Origin: Hericium rajendrae
Taxonomy: Eukaryota; Basidiomycota; Agaricomycetes; Russulales; Hericiaceae
Reading direction: 5' to 3'
DNA: 64,000 bases
NCBI GenBank assembly: GCA_033439255.1
Contig: CM065882.1
Span: forward strand, 372,001 to 436,000
Shown here piece after piece: positions 45,634 to 57,432 of this stretch (position 1 is its first letter; the number at the start of each line of letters is the position of its first letter). Below the pieces are notes generated by a model. It was not told the DNA's origin, made no database searches, and saw nothing but the letters and a program-made list of their open reading frames with translations. The translations under genes and the position numbers were made by a program.

Positions 45634-46744
45634 GTGAATTGATGTGATCTACCCACTCAAAAGTTTGCAAAATCGAGGGGCGAATTATAGACATCCATTG
45701 AACAGGGAGTTATATAGTACTGGATGTACACAGCAAGCGAGGGTCAGGATCTCCGCAAAGGACTAGGCTGTGACACACCACGGGCGACTGAAATGATGAA
45801 CGAGCGACAGCCTGCGACGGCGCCGCGCTGCACCCGAGATGAGTCCTTGGGTATCCAATAGTAGAACGATGAGACAGGCAACTTACAACGCATGCTCGCT
45901 CGCGCGGGGAGATGGTGCCAGAGTGCCAGGAGTGCCCTAAATATGATTGATCCAGTGAGACATAGCCGCAATGCAGCTTTGACATTTGGTCTCCCATAGA
46001 AATAACCACCTACCAATATTTCGCTTCTCGAAGCGCAGCGAGAAGAATGAGCGCCGGTGTGGAAAGGCGGCAATGAGAGTACTATTTCTAAATACGAATA
46101 GGCATCGTGCCGTCCGTCAACAATATTAGATAGCCGCCCGCAGGAATTTCGTGCTAACATACTTGGGGAGACTTATACTTACAGCAGGCCAGAAACGACA
46201 CCCCCACAAGGAAATCACAGGACCATTCTGGATCACGATGATACAGCAATGCGCGGATGACAGCATCATGCGACGTCTGATGCCCAGTGTCCGTCTGCAA
46301 GGATACAAAGATGGGCAAGGAAACCTACAAGGGATATATAGCACCAGTGGCGAACGTCAGCTCAGACGTAGAATTTTGCTATTCTGGCATGTTGGACAAC
46401 AATCGCGATCAGCACGGTTGACATATCACATTTCGTAAATGCGGACCCACCTATTTCCACGATCGACCAGGTGTACAGTGGATCAAATCGGAATACCGCT
46501 TCACCCCGGCTTGGCTTCGCTCAGCCAAAACGCTCTGTCCCAGTCAGGTCAAAGTATCGTCCAGTCCCGCCCAATCGAACGACAGCAAAGCTTCGCGCTC
46601 TCGAATGCCCACCCGCGCGTCCAACACATGCTCATGTTCCGCTCCTCAGATATCCCGATAAAGTACCAGGAATCCCTAGAAAATCGCATAATGCAGGTAA
46701 ACAAATGCTGTATCGATGTCAGCGTATGCGAATCAGGCCCCAGC
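45634..46744. other. 1.1-kb stretch with no supported gene
   Basis: Promoter of the DUF6534 gene and unassigned sequence. Open frames of 90-140 codons on both strands overlap and show nothing recognisable. Confidence 0.4.
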
Positions 46745-47916
46745 GCGGTCACTTGGTCCTTGAAGGTCCTCGAACGAATATTTGGCCACCGCGCTACTCC
46801 GACTGCTACTCGCCAATTGCGTCAACCGTTGTGCTCCATCAATGTCCCATAGAAACATACCCAACGGTCTGATTCTCAGATCACAAGCTCGATACCCCTC
46901 TTGCCGCACGCTGCCACAAGGTCGAGAGACTGCGTTAAATAATGGATCGACCTGTTGATCGATACCCGCCTGAGTCGTGGCAAGCCCGCGTCCATGAGCG
47001 CGTTTACGTAGCGCAAGTTCTTGGTCCGGAATCCAGACATGACACCGAACCGGAGATGCTAAATCGTCTTCGGCAGCTCCGCGGCTCTGATATCAAATTC
47101 GCTCGCTGCAAAGTCAATGTCGTCCAGGAATAGCTTTTCCAGTGCGCTGAAGGGCGCGATGAGCGCCGCATTGCGTGAGAAGCTGCATGATATTGCGAGC
47201 GCGCGCACGTAAGGCGCATACTCCGTGAACGCTAGGCCTCCCAACAACGTGGTGGAGAGAATGCGGAGGCTACCGCGCTGCCCCGTTGGAATGGGAGGAA
47301 GGAGCCATCGGATGACAGAATCTGCAGGGAGGATCCGATTGATCCTGAGTTCGTAGAGGGAGAATGGAGGACGTTCGGTTGGTGGAGGCGCCAAGGTATT
47401 CTTGTTCACATTTAGTGCAAGAAACTGGATTGTGGGCCAGATAGCCACGAGCTGATATAGGACGTGCGACTCCTGCTCATTGTAGGATCTGAACCGCAGC
47501 GCACGGATTGCTACGGGCAGTGCGATAAGCCGGGAAACCTCGAGTGCTGTTAGCTCCAAGATACGACTGTCGAGGTGGAGATCCAGCTGATAGAGAGCAG
47601 GGCAATACGACAGCACGTCGATGAAGTTCGGATCCCCGACATCCGGTTTCCAGGCAGCATCCACGGTGAGAGATCGGATGCAGGTGCCCAGCCTGCCTGC
47701 ACTGAGCAGAAGAATGGCGCCCTTTGTTCTTAAATCCGACTTCAGGATGAGATCGAACTCAAAAAATAGTAGTTTGCGTGCGAAGGTGGACCACTCCTTG
47801 CACACCGCAGCGCAGGCACCCAGAGTCTCGACGTCGACGGACATAGAATCTGCGTGCGCATGATAGGAGAGCTCTATGATCTTCATGACCAGTTCAAAGG
47901 GGAGTGATGGAATCAT
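46745..47916 (-). pseudogene. F-box/leucine-rich protein, copy D (nonsense-broken)
   Basis: Start ATG at 47916 (MIPSLPFELVMKIIELSYHA), then CAAVCKEWSTFARKLLFF and LRR-like segments aligned without gaps to copy A for about 285 residues. A TAG at 47059-47061 then replaces the Gln of the QTIQHIWFG segment. Beyond it the same frame continues as HLRFGVMSGF and LPRLRRVSIN to a TGA at 46876, at a Gly codon position of copy A. The donor after ESDRW is still there, and a worn version of the last exon follows near 46790. Two single-base nonsense changes in an otherwise full-length frame suggest recent loss. A shortened 286-residue protein ending at the TAG could still be made. Confidence 0.75.
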
Positions 47917-48461
47917 ACCGGCCCAGTATGAACCGGTGATATGCTGAAGCCTTGGCTCCGAAGCGCGCGAATACGGAGTATGCACCTATAGATGACAATT
48001 CCGACTGAGAAGCTGGAGGTTGGGTTGCTATTGAGGATCTGGGCGTGTGGTTGGTAAGTTGTTTACATAAATCATGTATGCATCACGTCTGCCGACCTTA
48101 CTGTAGTCTCTGATCGAATAAAATCGCAGAGATGCAACTAGGCGATGCTGCGGGGGTGGCAACTGTAAGTCACCACTGGCACTGCCAGCAGTCTGGATAT
48201 AACCAAGACTTTGCGTGTCTAAGAAGTCGAGACCATGAATACGTCAATAAGGTTGATATAGGCGATGTTGACAGTACCTCGTCTTGAATTGTAGCAAACA
48301 ACTTGCGCGAAAGATTCTGTGTTAGAAATGCCGCTGGACCAAGTTGTCGATGTGCTCAAAGCGATGACGGCCGAAGGCAAGCTTGTATTCACGCGCACGG
48401 AAGGCGGATACGCGACGATCAGGCAGCCCTCGTCGTCGTTGCTCCTGACCACCACGGCCCA
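47917..48461. other. divergent intergenic region with a short unassigned open frame
   Basis: Upstream of the protease, an ATG at 48328 opens a frame (MPLDQVVDVLKAMTAEGKLV, then FTRTEGGYATIRQ) resembling a small winged-helix segment. It overlaps the protease start in another frame and closes soon after. It may be a chance frame or a relic. Confidence 0.35.
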
Positions 48462-51400
48462 ATGTTTCGTGCACTGTTTCTACCTCACAATATCATCACA
48501 CTCGTTGTCGTCGTCTTGTTCGGCCTGATCTCAACCTTTCTGTATCTCGCCGACCAAGTCCCACCCACGCCTAGGGTGGAGCAACAGAAAGCGCTCGGCG
48601 TCGACTTGGAGGAGGCATTTCGCGACTTACAGCTGGTGCGCGGCCGACCATCGTCCTGGGGATCTTGTAGACCTATGTTGATGCTGATAAAGTGCTTAAC
48701 CCTAGATTACTGCTCGCCCGCATCCGTATCATTCGCGCGCGAATGAACGTGTGAGGGAATACATCCTGCAGCGCGTGAATGGGATTGCAAAGGGACATGC
48801 GCATATCGAGGTCGATGATGATGTCCGGTCGGCGGCCAACTTCATCGATGGGGCCCATGCCTCCTATTTTGAGGGAAGTAATATCCTGGTAAAAGTAGAC
48901 GGATGGGATAACAGCAGCGAGGGTCGGTCTTTTCTTGTCGCTGCACGAGGATGCCGTACTGAATATAGATGCGATAGCCTCCGCACTCCTTTTCTCTGCT
49001 CATTTTGATTCGGTCTCTACAGCGCCGGGCGTGACAGACGATGGCATGGCTTTGGTCGCCCTGCTGCAGATGGTATCCTGCCTGGCAGCCAATCGCCCCC
49101 GTCGAACGGCGATCTTCAACATCAACAACGGCGAGGAAGACGGGCTGAACGGTGCCCATGCGTTTCTCGAGCATCCCTGGTCCAACCTCACCAGCGCATT
49201 CCTTAACTTCGAGGGCGCCGGCGCCGGCGGCCGCCCGCTGCTCTTCCGCGCGACCCTGCCCCCGCCCGACGGACTCAACCTGCTAGATTACTTCACGCGC
49301 GCCTATGTCTCCCATCCGCATGCGAACGCTCTTAGCTCTGACGCTTTCTCGCGCGGCGTCGTGCGCAGCGGGACCGACTTTGCCGTCTACTCCGGCCCGC
49401 GTGACGCCGCCTCCGACAACTCGTCTTTGATTGCAGAAGATGACGAGATGCCTGTTGGGATGAAGGCGTATAAGGAATATAAGGGACGAGGACTCGGTCT
49501 GCCGGGTGCGGATATCGCGTTCTACAAGCATAGGGCGCGTTATCATACACCTGACGACTCGATCGCTACAATGGGAGGCGAGGGCGAGGGCGCGCGCCGC
49601 GCACTCTGGGCTGTAATGGAGATCGTGAGAGGCGCAGGGGGTGGCATCCTAGATGCGGACGGGGATAAGAGCTTTGGAGGCTCTAGAGATGAGAGAGACG
49701 GGAAGCCGATGGTGTACTTTGAATGTGGGCGGAAAGCTGTTGCTTTATGTTTTACAATCAACTGACGAGTTTTGATTTCGTCAGTGCTCGCAACATACCT
49801 GATAATACTGTCTCGAGGAACGGTCTTTGGGCTCTTCATCGCTCTGCTTGTCGCCGGTCCGTTGTCCCTAGCAGGCCTTTACTACTTAGCTCCTGCGCCT
49901 GCGATCCGAGACCAGCAGGTGCAGGAGCCCACACGAACACATCAGGATTTGTCTGAAGGTACCGCTCCATCGACGGACTCTGCTACCGTCCGTCAGTCCG
50001 ATTTTACGCAAAAGGGAACACTTTCCTCCAAGGTAAGGGCGGAGCTGGAAGACTTGGCCCCGTTCTGGACGTGTTTTCTGCTTTGCGCCGCTGCTCAGGT
50101 GGCCCTGGTGACCGGATACGTCAGGATCAATCCATATGTGAGCGTTTTGCAATTAGACTTTCGATGCATAGAGATGCTAATATCGAGCGTCAGACCATCC
50201 ACGCTCACCCGTTGGCTGTCGTCCTTTCGGTGTTCAGCCTTTCGTACATCACATTGCTCGGCCCCTTCGCCTTCTCGCCGCTGTCACCAGCGCCAATACA
50301 AAGCTTCGCAACCCTGTCACAACTATACGTGTTCACCTGGCTGCTGGTCCTCGGTGCAACGATTCTTATGGGCAAAGTCGGCATTTTGGGGCTGTACTGG
50401 ATAGGGATCTGGAACGCGTGCGTCGGGTTGGGCCTCATCATGAGCATCATAGAGCAGCGATTCGGCGGAAAGAGTACATGTCTCGCTGACATTGGTCGCA
50501 CGCCGTCGATACGGGTGTCTGAGCCCTCTGAGGACGAAGCGGAGCCGGCGCCAGCTGAGGATGCTACCGAGGCCACGCCTCTCGTCTCACGACCGCCTCC
50601 TGAGCTGTATGCCGCGGCTGAGGTCGTCCCAGAATTTGATTTAATCAGCATACTGCGGCTCGTAATCACCGTTCCAATACCGGTCATCCTGCTAGGCACA
50701 ATCGTGTTCTTATGGATGGGCGCATTGGCGCAGACAGTCACCGACGGTGGATGGGTCGGCGTCGGTGGGTACCTTTCTGTTCCCATACCCGCATCATCTT
50801 GACTGACACATTAATCCAGTTTACATCCCGCTGTCTCTTCTCTCCGGCCTCATCCTCCTCACCCTCACGCCCTTCGCACAGACTCTCCACCGCTGGCTTA
50901 CCTACCTCGCCGCCCTCCTCTTCATCACCAGCACCCTCTACGCCTATCTCGTCTTCCCCTTCAACACCACGGACGGCAAGCTCAAACTCTTCTGGGACCA
51001 GCGCGTCGACCTTGTGAACTTCACCGTCCCGTCGTTCGGCCTGGAGGACCTGCGTGCCGTGCGCGCCGTGACGCAGGTCACCGCCGTGCCCGTGTACGGC
51101 GCGGCCGCGGTGCAGGACCTGCCGTCCGTCAAGGCGGGCGCGAACTTCAGCTGCGCGAACAGCGCGATTCGCCGCGGGCTGAAGACGTGCTCATGGGCCG
51201 TCGGCAGCGCGTGGGCGCCTGCGCCCTCCGCGCAGGAATCTACTACGAGCCAGACTTGGATCAGCGTGAACGCGACGCGCCTAGGGGATGCTAAGGACGC
51301 GGCGCGATTCGCGATTGTGGGCACGAATGCGCGGGCGTGCAGGGTTTATGTGGACACGCGGCGGGTAGTGCACTATCGCGTATTGCAGGTCGACGGGGCA

Positions 51401-51760
51401 TGGAGCGAGTTCGAGGTTCCGGCGGGCCAGACTATTAAGGAGGTGCGGCTGTGGAGCCGGACGTGGGACCGGGAGTTCGTGGTCGAGGTGTGGTGGGGCC
51501 CGATTGCGAAGGCGCAGGAGGCGGCGGACGAGGACGAGCCGGTGCGCGGGCGCGTCGCGTGCGAGTGGGCGGAGTACAGCGGTGTGTGGCCTGCGAGTGC
51601 ACCGGACAGCGGGCAGTGGCACGCGGGCGCCGCGCTGCAGCCGGAGGGCGCGCGCATCCCGGCGCTGGAGGAGGCGCTGTTGTTTTTGCCGCCGTGGGCT
51701 GTGCTGAGCAAGATGGGGGATGGGCTCGTGGAGGCTGTGGCGGGCTTCACGCTGCTGTAA
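48462..51760 (+). CDS. PFF1: vacuolar membrane zinc protease (M28), Pff1 type
   Basis: Large multi-pass protein, about 950 residues, with a luminal M28 peptidase domain. It begins MFRALFLPHNIITLVVVVLF (TM1) and then DQVPPTP. Across introns the domain reads ITARPHPYHSRANERVREYI, FEGSNILVKVDGWD, ALLFSAHFDSVSTAPG and VTDDGMALVALLQM (zinc His and bridging Asp), FNINNGEEDGLNGAHAFL (catalytic Glu-Glu), FLNFEGAGAGGRPLLFR, RSGTDFAVY and RYHTPDDSIATMGG (last zinc His). After GKPMVYFE many TM segments follow (LATYLIILSRGTVFGLFIAL, TWLLVLGATILMG, LVITVPIPVILLGTIVFLW), then a C-terminal luminal domain (YAYLVFPFNTTDGKLKLFWD). It ends AGFTLL. The substrate is unknown. The symbol follows yeast YBR074W. Confidence 0.9.
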
Positions 51761-51975
51761 GTGTGTGCTGATGGTCCGGCGTGTAATTTTATTCGCATTC
51801 CACCCATAAATGTGCTTATATTGGACCTCCGGTCTGGTGCAGCATTACCGTATTGACCAAGAAGAAATACATCATGAATGGACATAAATTGTGTGCATAC
51901 ATCGTAAGAGGGTGCATATATGCGGGTCAGTCAAGCAGCGGCCGTCCAGAATAGTCATAATAAGTAGGTTGGGTA

Positions 51976-53673
51976 TCATGCAGACTCCCCTTCCATGGCG
52001 ATGACCAGGTGGTTGCCGCTGACCACGCCCGCCTGCAGCATCGTATCGTCGTTCGACAGCTCATAGCTCATCTCGATGCCCTCCTCCGCATAATCCTCGT
52101 CCACGAGCATCAAGCGTGCCCTACACACGTCTCAGCATCAGCACGCCACATATGCGCGTCGAGAAGATGGAAGATGCACGCACCCGTCGTAGTCGAGCCC
52201 GAAGGCCTGGCACGCGCTCATGAGCACGCGCCCCACGGCGTGCTTGCCCTTGAACTTGAACTTGCTCTCGTTCCCAGACGCCGGGTGCGAGATCGTGACG
52301 AAGATCTTCTCGTCTGCCTGCGGCTTTTCCTGCGGCGGGGCGTCGGACCCGCGCGTGGAGGGCGCGCGCTCAGAGCCGCGCGCGGTCGAGTTGGATGCGG
52401 GCTTGAACTTGGACGAGGCGGGCGGGGCGCTGGTCTCTGTGGGGGCGTGAGTGCGCGGAGTGGAGAGGAGGATGGGGACGTACGTTGAGACGAGTCGGGG
52501 TATGAGATTTGCGATACTTTTTGGGTGCTGGTGACGGCTGGGGAGGCTGATTCGGTGCGGTATCAGCATAGAACTAGTGCGAAAGAACGTGGCTTTTACC
52601 TCTGAGCAGATCGGTGAAAGACGGCCTCCCTTTCTTTGAAGGCCTGTCTGAGTCATGCGAAGATCTGGCGTCGTCAGAGGCGGCCTCATCATTGTTATGT
52701 TGTTCGTCCTGGTTTTCGGCGTTCTCGCGAGGCGTCAAAGGTGCCTGGCCTGCAATCTTGTTGGCCTTGGGTGAGAACATGTCCTCGACGTCTCGTGGCA
52801 TGACCTTGGGCTTGGGCGACATGAAAGCCTTGACGTTCCTATCCAAGGAAGAACGGGGCGAGGCCAACGGCTTCTTGACCGAGCCCATGAGCCTCGCAGC
52901 CAAGATGCGGGACGCGTCGTCCTTAGACGCGGAGGGAAGGACCTGCTCTTCGACCTGGTCCATTTCGTCGTCCGAGTTGATCACCCTTCTGGCTCGGCCC
53001 TTGCCTTTGCCCTTCGTCGGGGAGACGAGCTGCTCGTCGTCATCGTTTTCGTCAAGTTCATCTTGTTCCTGCTCGTCGAAGAGAGGGATGTTCTCTTCGT
53101 CTTCGGCCATATGTTCGTCTTCATGTGGCTCATTGTCGCGAAGTGTTGCGTAACCCACTGCCGAGGTCTTGAGAGCATGATCACTGTCCTCCTCTTTGAA
53201 GAGAGCAGCTGCCTTAATTCTTGTCTGAGCATTGGTCACATCGCTGAGGACCTTGCTCTCGGAGGGTCCAGCCACTATTAAAATCAGTCAGAAAGCTCAT
53301 CCGCGCGTTGCATAGAAGGAAGGCGTACTTGAAGCTCGCGGACCAGAGGAGAGACTGATGGTGACCGACGATACGACTTTGTACATGGCGCGCCACGAAC
53401 TGCTATGGATCTCAGCTGGGACACCTTCGCAGATGTCCAAGTCCTTTGTAGAGAAAAGGATAGGCCCAGCGCGAATAGAGAAGACCTCTTGCGCGACTTT
53501 GAGCAAATCCTGTGATACAAATCAGTATGGGGCCACAATCCTAGGACAGCATGGCAAACCTCATATCGATTCGGTAGTTCGACGATGACACGTCGTTCGC
53601 CGTACTTCAGGAGAATAACTTCCCCGTCTGAATCTAAGTTATTACTTTCGTTATGGATCGAAGTGACGCGCAT
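51976..53673 (-). CDS. ubiquitin-like-domain protein, possible genome-maintenance factor
   Basis: About 480 residues in five or more exons. First ATG at 53673 (MRVTSIHNESNNLDSDGEVI). A short beta-rich N-terminal domain (LKYGERRVIVELPNRYE, LLKVAQEVFSIRAGPILFST) precedes a long acidic, phospho-site-rich middle: FDEQEQDELDEND, SPTKGKGKGRARRVINSDDE, repeated SP/TP sites, and KKGRPSFTDLLR. The C-terminal domain (KIFVTISHPASGNESKFKFK, LMSACQAFGLDYDGARLMLV, MLQAGVVSGNHLVIAMEG) has the pattern of a Rad60/SUMO-like ubiquitin fold. I do not know the family name. Two MluI boxes lie about 100 and 117 bp upstream of the ATG, as in G1/S genes of other fungi. Confidence 0.65.
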
Positions 53674-54618
53674 CGTGAAGGCGTTAGAGTCGTGATGGTC
53701 AAAGGCAAGAGAGATTGGGAGCGCTTGTCGTGGTTCGAGTTGAACAAACGCTGGGAAAAACCGAGCCACAGACGCGTTGATCACCGCGACGCGTCAGTCA
53801 CGTCGCGTACCTAACCTGTCACGCGACGGGCGCCTAAGCGCAGGCAATAATATTGTTGTCTACGTCTTTGCCTCTCAACGTTTTCTTCTTGTCGACTTCC
53901 AAGGCTAATACTTGCATTGACACTTGCAATTTAACAGGATTTTATGCTGAGGATTCGCGACAGTAGGCGTACGCCTGCATTCTCTCTTTCCGCGCATAAT
54001 TCTGCTTGCCCTGTGTCAAGGCGTCCTCGTGGTCTTCGTGAGTACTCGTGCCCTTATTCTGCCCGGTGAATCGTTTTGGGTCTTCGTCAACCACCAATCG
54101 TCCCCCACGAGGTGGCTAACAGTCTGATCTACTCAACCTTTACTTTCTATCAGTGATAGTGCCAACGTCGAGCTCACTAGGAGACTTACCTGGATCAAGG
54201 CGCATTGGACGTGCCAGCATCAATGCTTACTATAGAAGTGCTGGCTTGTCACGCAACCAATGGGGTACCCACTTGCTCCCATCTTTGGCAATGGCAGTCC
54301 AGCTCACCACTGTTTGTTCGGACGAGCACTGGCAACCATTGCTATATGAATGCTGCCACCACGCATTCAAGACTTAGTGGCTTCCCGTCATGAAAGCCCA
54401 CCTCGCTTGATCCGCGTGGCTTACATCTGTTCGTGCTTTATATTCAGCTTGTTTCATCCGTGCATGCTCATCCTCCCTGTCATCAGCTCCAGTTCTCAAA
54501 GTGCCACTTGGACGCCGAGAGTCATAAACAACGCGTCTCAGTGTTGTTCAGGCCTCCTCTCCCTCATCATCCCAGTCAACTTCATCTCTAAGTATTCACA
54601 CACGCGACCCTAGTCCAG
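53674..54618. promoter_or_regulatory. divergent promoter region of the ubiquitin-like gene and BTB copy 1
   Basis: 945 bp with no supported exon. The left end carries the two ACGCGT elements. The rest is AT-mixed and unassigned. Confidence 0.5.
53772..53794. promoter_or_regulatory. two MluI cell-cycle boxes
   Basis: ACGCGT occurs at 53772-53777 and 53789-53794, 17 bp apart, upstream of the minus-strand gene starting at 53673. In budding and fission yeast this element binds MBF and gives G1/S expression. A role here is inferred. Confidence 0.55.
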
Positions 54619-55634
54619 ATGTCCTCTTCCCCGAAGTTTTTCGGCAACCCCTTCGATGACGAGGACGCCGACGTCATCTTGCGAACCTCCGACCTCGTCG
54701 ATTTTCGCACGCACAAGCTGCTCCTCAAGAAGGCGTCATCTATCTTCGCAGATATGTTTGCGCTTCCCCAGCCGCCCATGACGCCCAGCGGTAGTGCCCA
54801 GGACACGGACGAGCTCCGCGACGGGCTGCACGTCATACCTATCTCCGAAGACAGCGAGACGCTCCATGCGCTTCTGTCCATCGTTTCGCACGTGGGACCC
54901 CTTCTTCCACCCGCCACCTTCGAGAAGGCTGCGGCGGTACTCGTCGCTGCGAAGAAGTACGAGATGGACGGCGTCCTATTCGTGGTTCGCGCAGTCATGC
55001 CCAAGAACCTGATCAACGCCGACAACGCCCTCCGAGCGTACGGCATCGCCCACGACTACCACCTGCGCGACGAAGCAATGACGGCGGCACGGTATACGCT
55101 AGAGAAGCCCATGAGCATAGAGCAGTACGGCCAGGAGCTTCGCTTCGTCACCGGCACTGCGCTGTACGACCTTGCGCAGTTCCGGACGAAATGCAGGAAC
55201 GCCGTCAGCGATCGTCTGACGAACATCCAGATGTCGGGGCAGATGTTCAGCGCTGTCTTCTCGACGAGCGGGAGATGCACGAACGGCGGCTGGAGCAGGG
55301 AGGCGATCGGGGGCGCGCTGAAGTGGATTCCGCAGTGGTGGCGCGATTACTTGCAACAGACGATTAATGGTCTGTTGGCCGGCCGCATCATGCCTACTGC
55401 AGAAGCGGCAGTCAATCCATGGGCATTCTACACTGGCTTGTCCGCCCATAATAGGCAAGGCATTTGTGCTTGTTGCGATGGAATCAGCGCAGAAGATTCC
55501 CACCGATTCTGTACGCTGCTGAAGAAGGAGCTTGAAAGTGCTATTGAGACGGTATGTCCGACTTCATTTCTGCAAAGATGTCGAGCAGATCTAATGGCAT
55601 GTTTACCAAGGTCCAGACGGATATCGCAGACTAA
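54619..55634 (+). CDS. BTB/POZ protein, tandem copy 1
   Basis: Exons 54619-55551 and 55611-55634 give 318 residues. A BTB domain starts with NPFDDEDADVILRTSDLVDF and RTHKLLLKKASSIFADMFAL. Then come PISEDSETLHALLSIV, AAAVLVAAKKYEMDGVLFVV and LRAYGIAHDYHLRDEAM (BACK-like helices). The family-specific C-terminal part includes SIEQYGQELRFVTGTALYDL and a GICACCDGIS...HRFC cysteine region. The last exon is only 24 nt, encoding VQTDIAD; reading past its donor would give a false longer end. First of four tandem copies. BTB proteins often link targets to cullin-3; that role is inference here. Confidence 0.85.
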
Positions 55635-56385
55635 AAACATAGTTTCTTTCCTACTCTGTTTGCTGCATTCCAGCGCTGCCATCTCATATCTCCCTGATCA
55701 TAGACGTGTATCTATGTCTTTTGTTTTCATCGGTGGTAATTAAACTTATTATCTCAAAGATGTTTCGATATCCAGGGAAATGTTCATTCTGTCATTCATG
55801 TAGAAGGACGAAACCTGCTAACGTGTTCTTTCCCACCATCACGACTGGTCTGGATAGGATAGGCTTTTACAACCGGATGTTCGGTCACTCAGGTGATGTG
55901 AATGTCGCACTGGCGAATCATCAATTATACGCAGCAGATCATCGTCGGTTTTCTCCTGACAGGACTCGAATTAGTATCGACTTGTGGAAGCTTGCATCCC
56001 CCCTACAGGGAACATCTGCTGCGCAGCGATTTCCAAGGTAAGTACGAACACGTACTAATCATGACTTTGGAAGGAAGGAAGTTCATTCTGCAGCGGTCCC
56101 AATGAGGAACAAAGCGGTTGCGCGCAAGGTAGTCAGTCAGACAGGGATCATCGGCTTACCACATGTGCATCCACTGCGCACTAATGCGACGCACCAATTG
56201 CCTTTGGCCGCAGGGAAGAACAGGTGTGAGAGGCTTCGAACTCTTGCGCAGCGTGAGTGCGCAGTATAAAGCATCCCTCAGAGTCGTGGGTGGTATGGCC
56301 CATTCTGAATATTCACTACATGGTGAGTTCAAAATAGTCCGTCTCACCTGCTCATGAACTTACAACTTCAATCACTTTCCATTAG
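55635..56385. other. spacer between BTB copies 1 and 2
   Basis: No supported gene; presumed promoter of copy 2. I could not find the 40-bp block shared by copies 3 and 4. Confidence 0.45.
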
Positions 56386-57432
56386 ATGAACATGTCCCAA
56401 AGCACTTCTGTTGACTCGGTCACTGCACCGTCGCCTACAAAGGATATTGGCGATCCCTTCAAAGATGAAAGGGCGGACTTGATCATACGTTCGTGCGATG
56501 GGGTCAAGTTTCGCACTTACAGGGAAGCTCTCGCCCACGCGTCCCCGCTTTTTAGCACCATGCTGTCGCTGCCTGGGGCTCCCGACCGTGACGGACTTCC
56601 TTGTGCCGACAACACGCCCATCATCGATGTTTCTGAGGACAGCAAGCTCCTTCACGTCCTGCTCTCCTTCGTCTTCTCGTTTCCTGTGGCCCTTCCACGA
56701 TCCTTGGAAGATGCCTTTGCGCTCATCTCAGCTGCGCGCAAGTACGATATGGGGCCGGCAATCACTGCTATGCGCGCGCTACTGCTGAAGGGCGAGGACA
56801 GCTTGATCACCGAGGAGAACGCCTTCCGAGCGTACGGCGTAGCCTGTCGCCATAGGCTGCCTGAGGAGGCATCTATGGCCGCCCGGGCAACACTACTCAG
56901 GCCGATGAGTATCAAGACCTACGGCGAGGATTTGCATCTCGTCACTGGGTCGGACCTCTACGCTCTATCTCAATACCGATACAAATGCATCGAAGCGATA
57001 TGTGTCGTTATGGCCGGAATCACCGCTGGGGAGGCCTTGGAATTGTGGGTCGCGGATCCGGTTGAAGGAATGCCCTGCCGCGCAGAATACGGGGGCAACT
57101 ACCCAAGGTGGCTGACTGGATTTTTCAAGGCATTGGCACGGGACGTCCAAAACGAAGAGGTCTTCCCATCAGCTCAGTCGATGGATAGATGGCGGTTTCA
57201 CGGAACTTTGCTTTCGCATTGTGGTCCTGTGAACACACGTACCGGATTATCCGCATGCGGCTTCTGCAAAGGATTATCTGACAACGTCGTCAAGCTCGAG
57301 CATTTTTGTCAGACAGTTCAAGACCTGATCAATGTTGCTATTCGGCAGGTGCGCAAGTTCCATGTATCATTGTTCACTCTCAGTATCTCAACTTCAACAA
57401 AATTGTAGGTGAAATTCGATTGCGCGTTCTAG
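56386..57432 (+). CDS. BTB/POZ protein, tandem copy 2
   Basis: Exons 56386-57348 and 57409-57432 give 328 residues. BTB core: GDPFKDERADLIIRSCDGVKF, RTYREALAHASPLFSTMLSL. Next are DVSEDSKLLHVLLSFV, FALISAARKYDMGPAI and FRAYGVACRHRLPEEASM. The family-specific part reads SIKTYGEDLHLVTGSDLYAL, then LSACGFCKGLS and HFCQTVQDL. The last exon of 24 nt encodes VKFDCAF. It differs most from copies 3 and 4 by a shorter BTB insert. The intron sits at the same place and phase (0) as in the other three copies. Confidence 0.85.

Noticed and set aside
46439-46872. Plus-strand frames of about 135 codons
   Set aside because: They overlap the worn last exon of the minus-strand F-box/LRR copy D and show no protein-like features.
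53772-53784. Start of the ubiquitin-like gene at 53784
   Set aside because: That start would need a GTG codon and would place a MluI box inside the coding region; the first in-frame ATG is at 53673.
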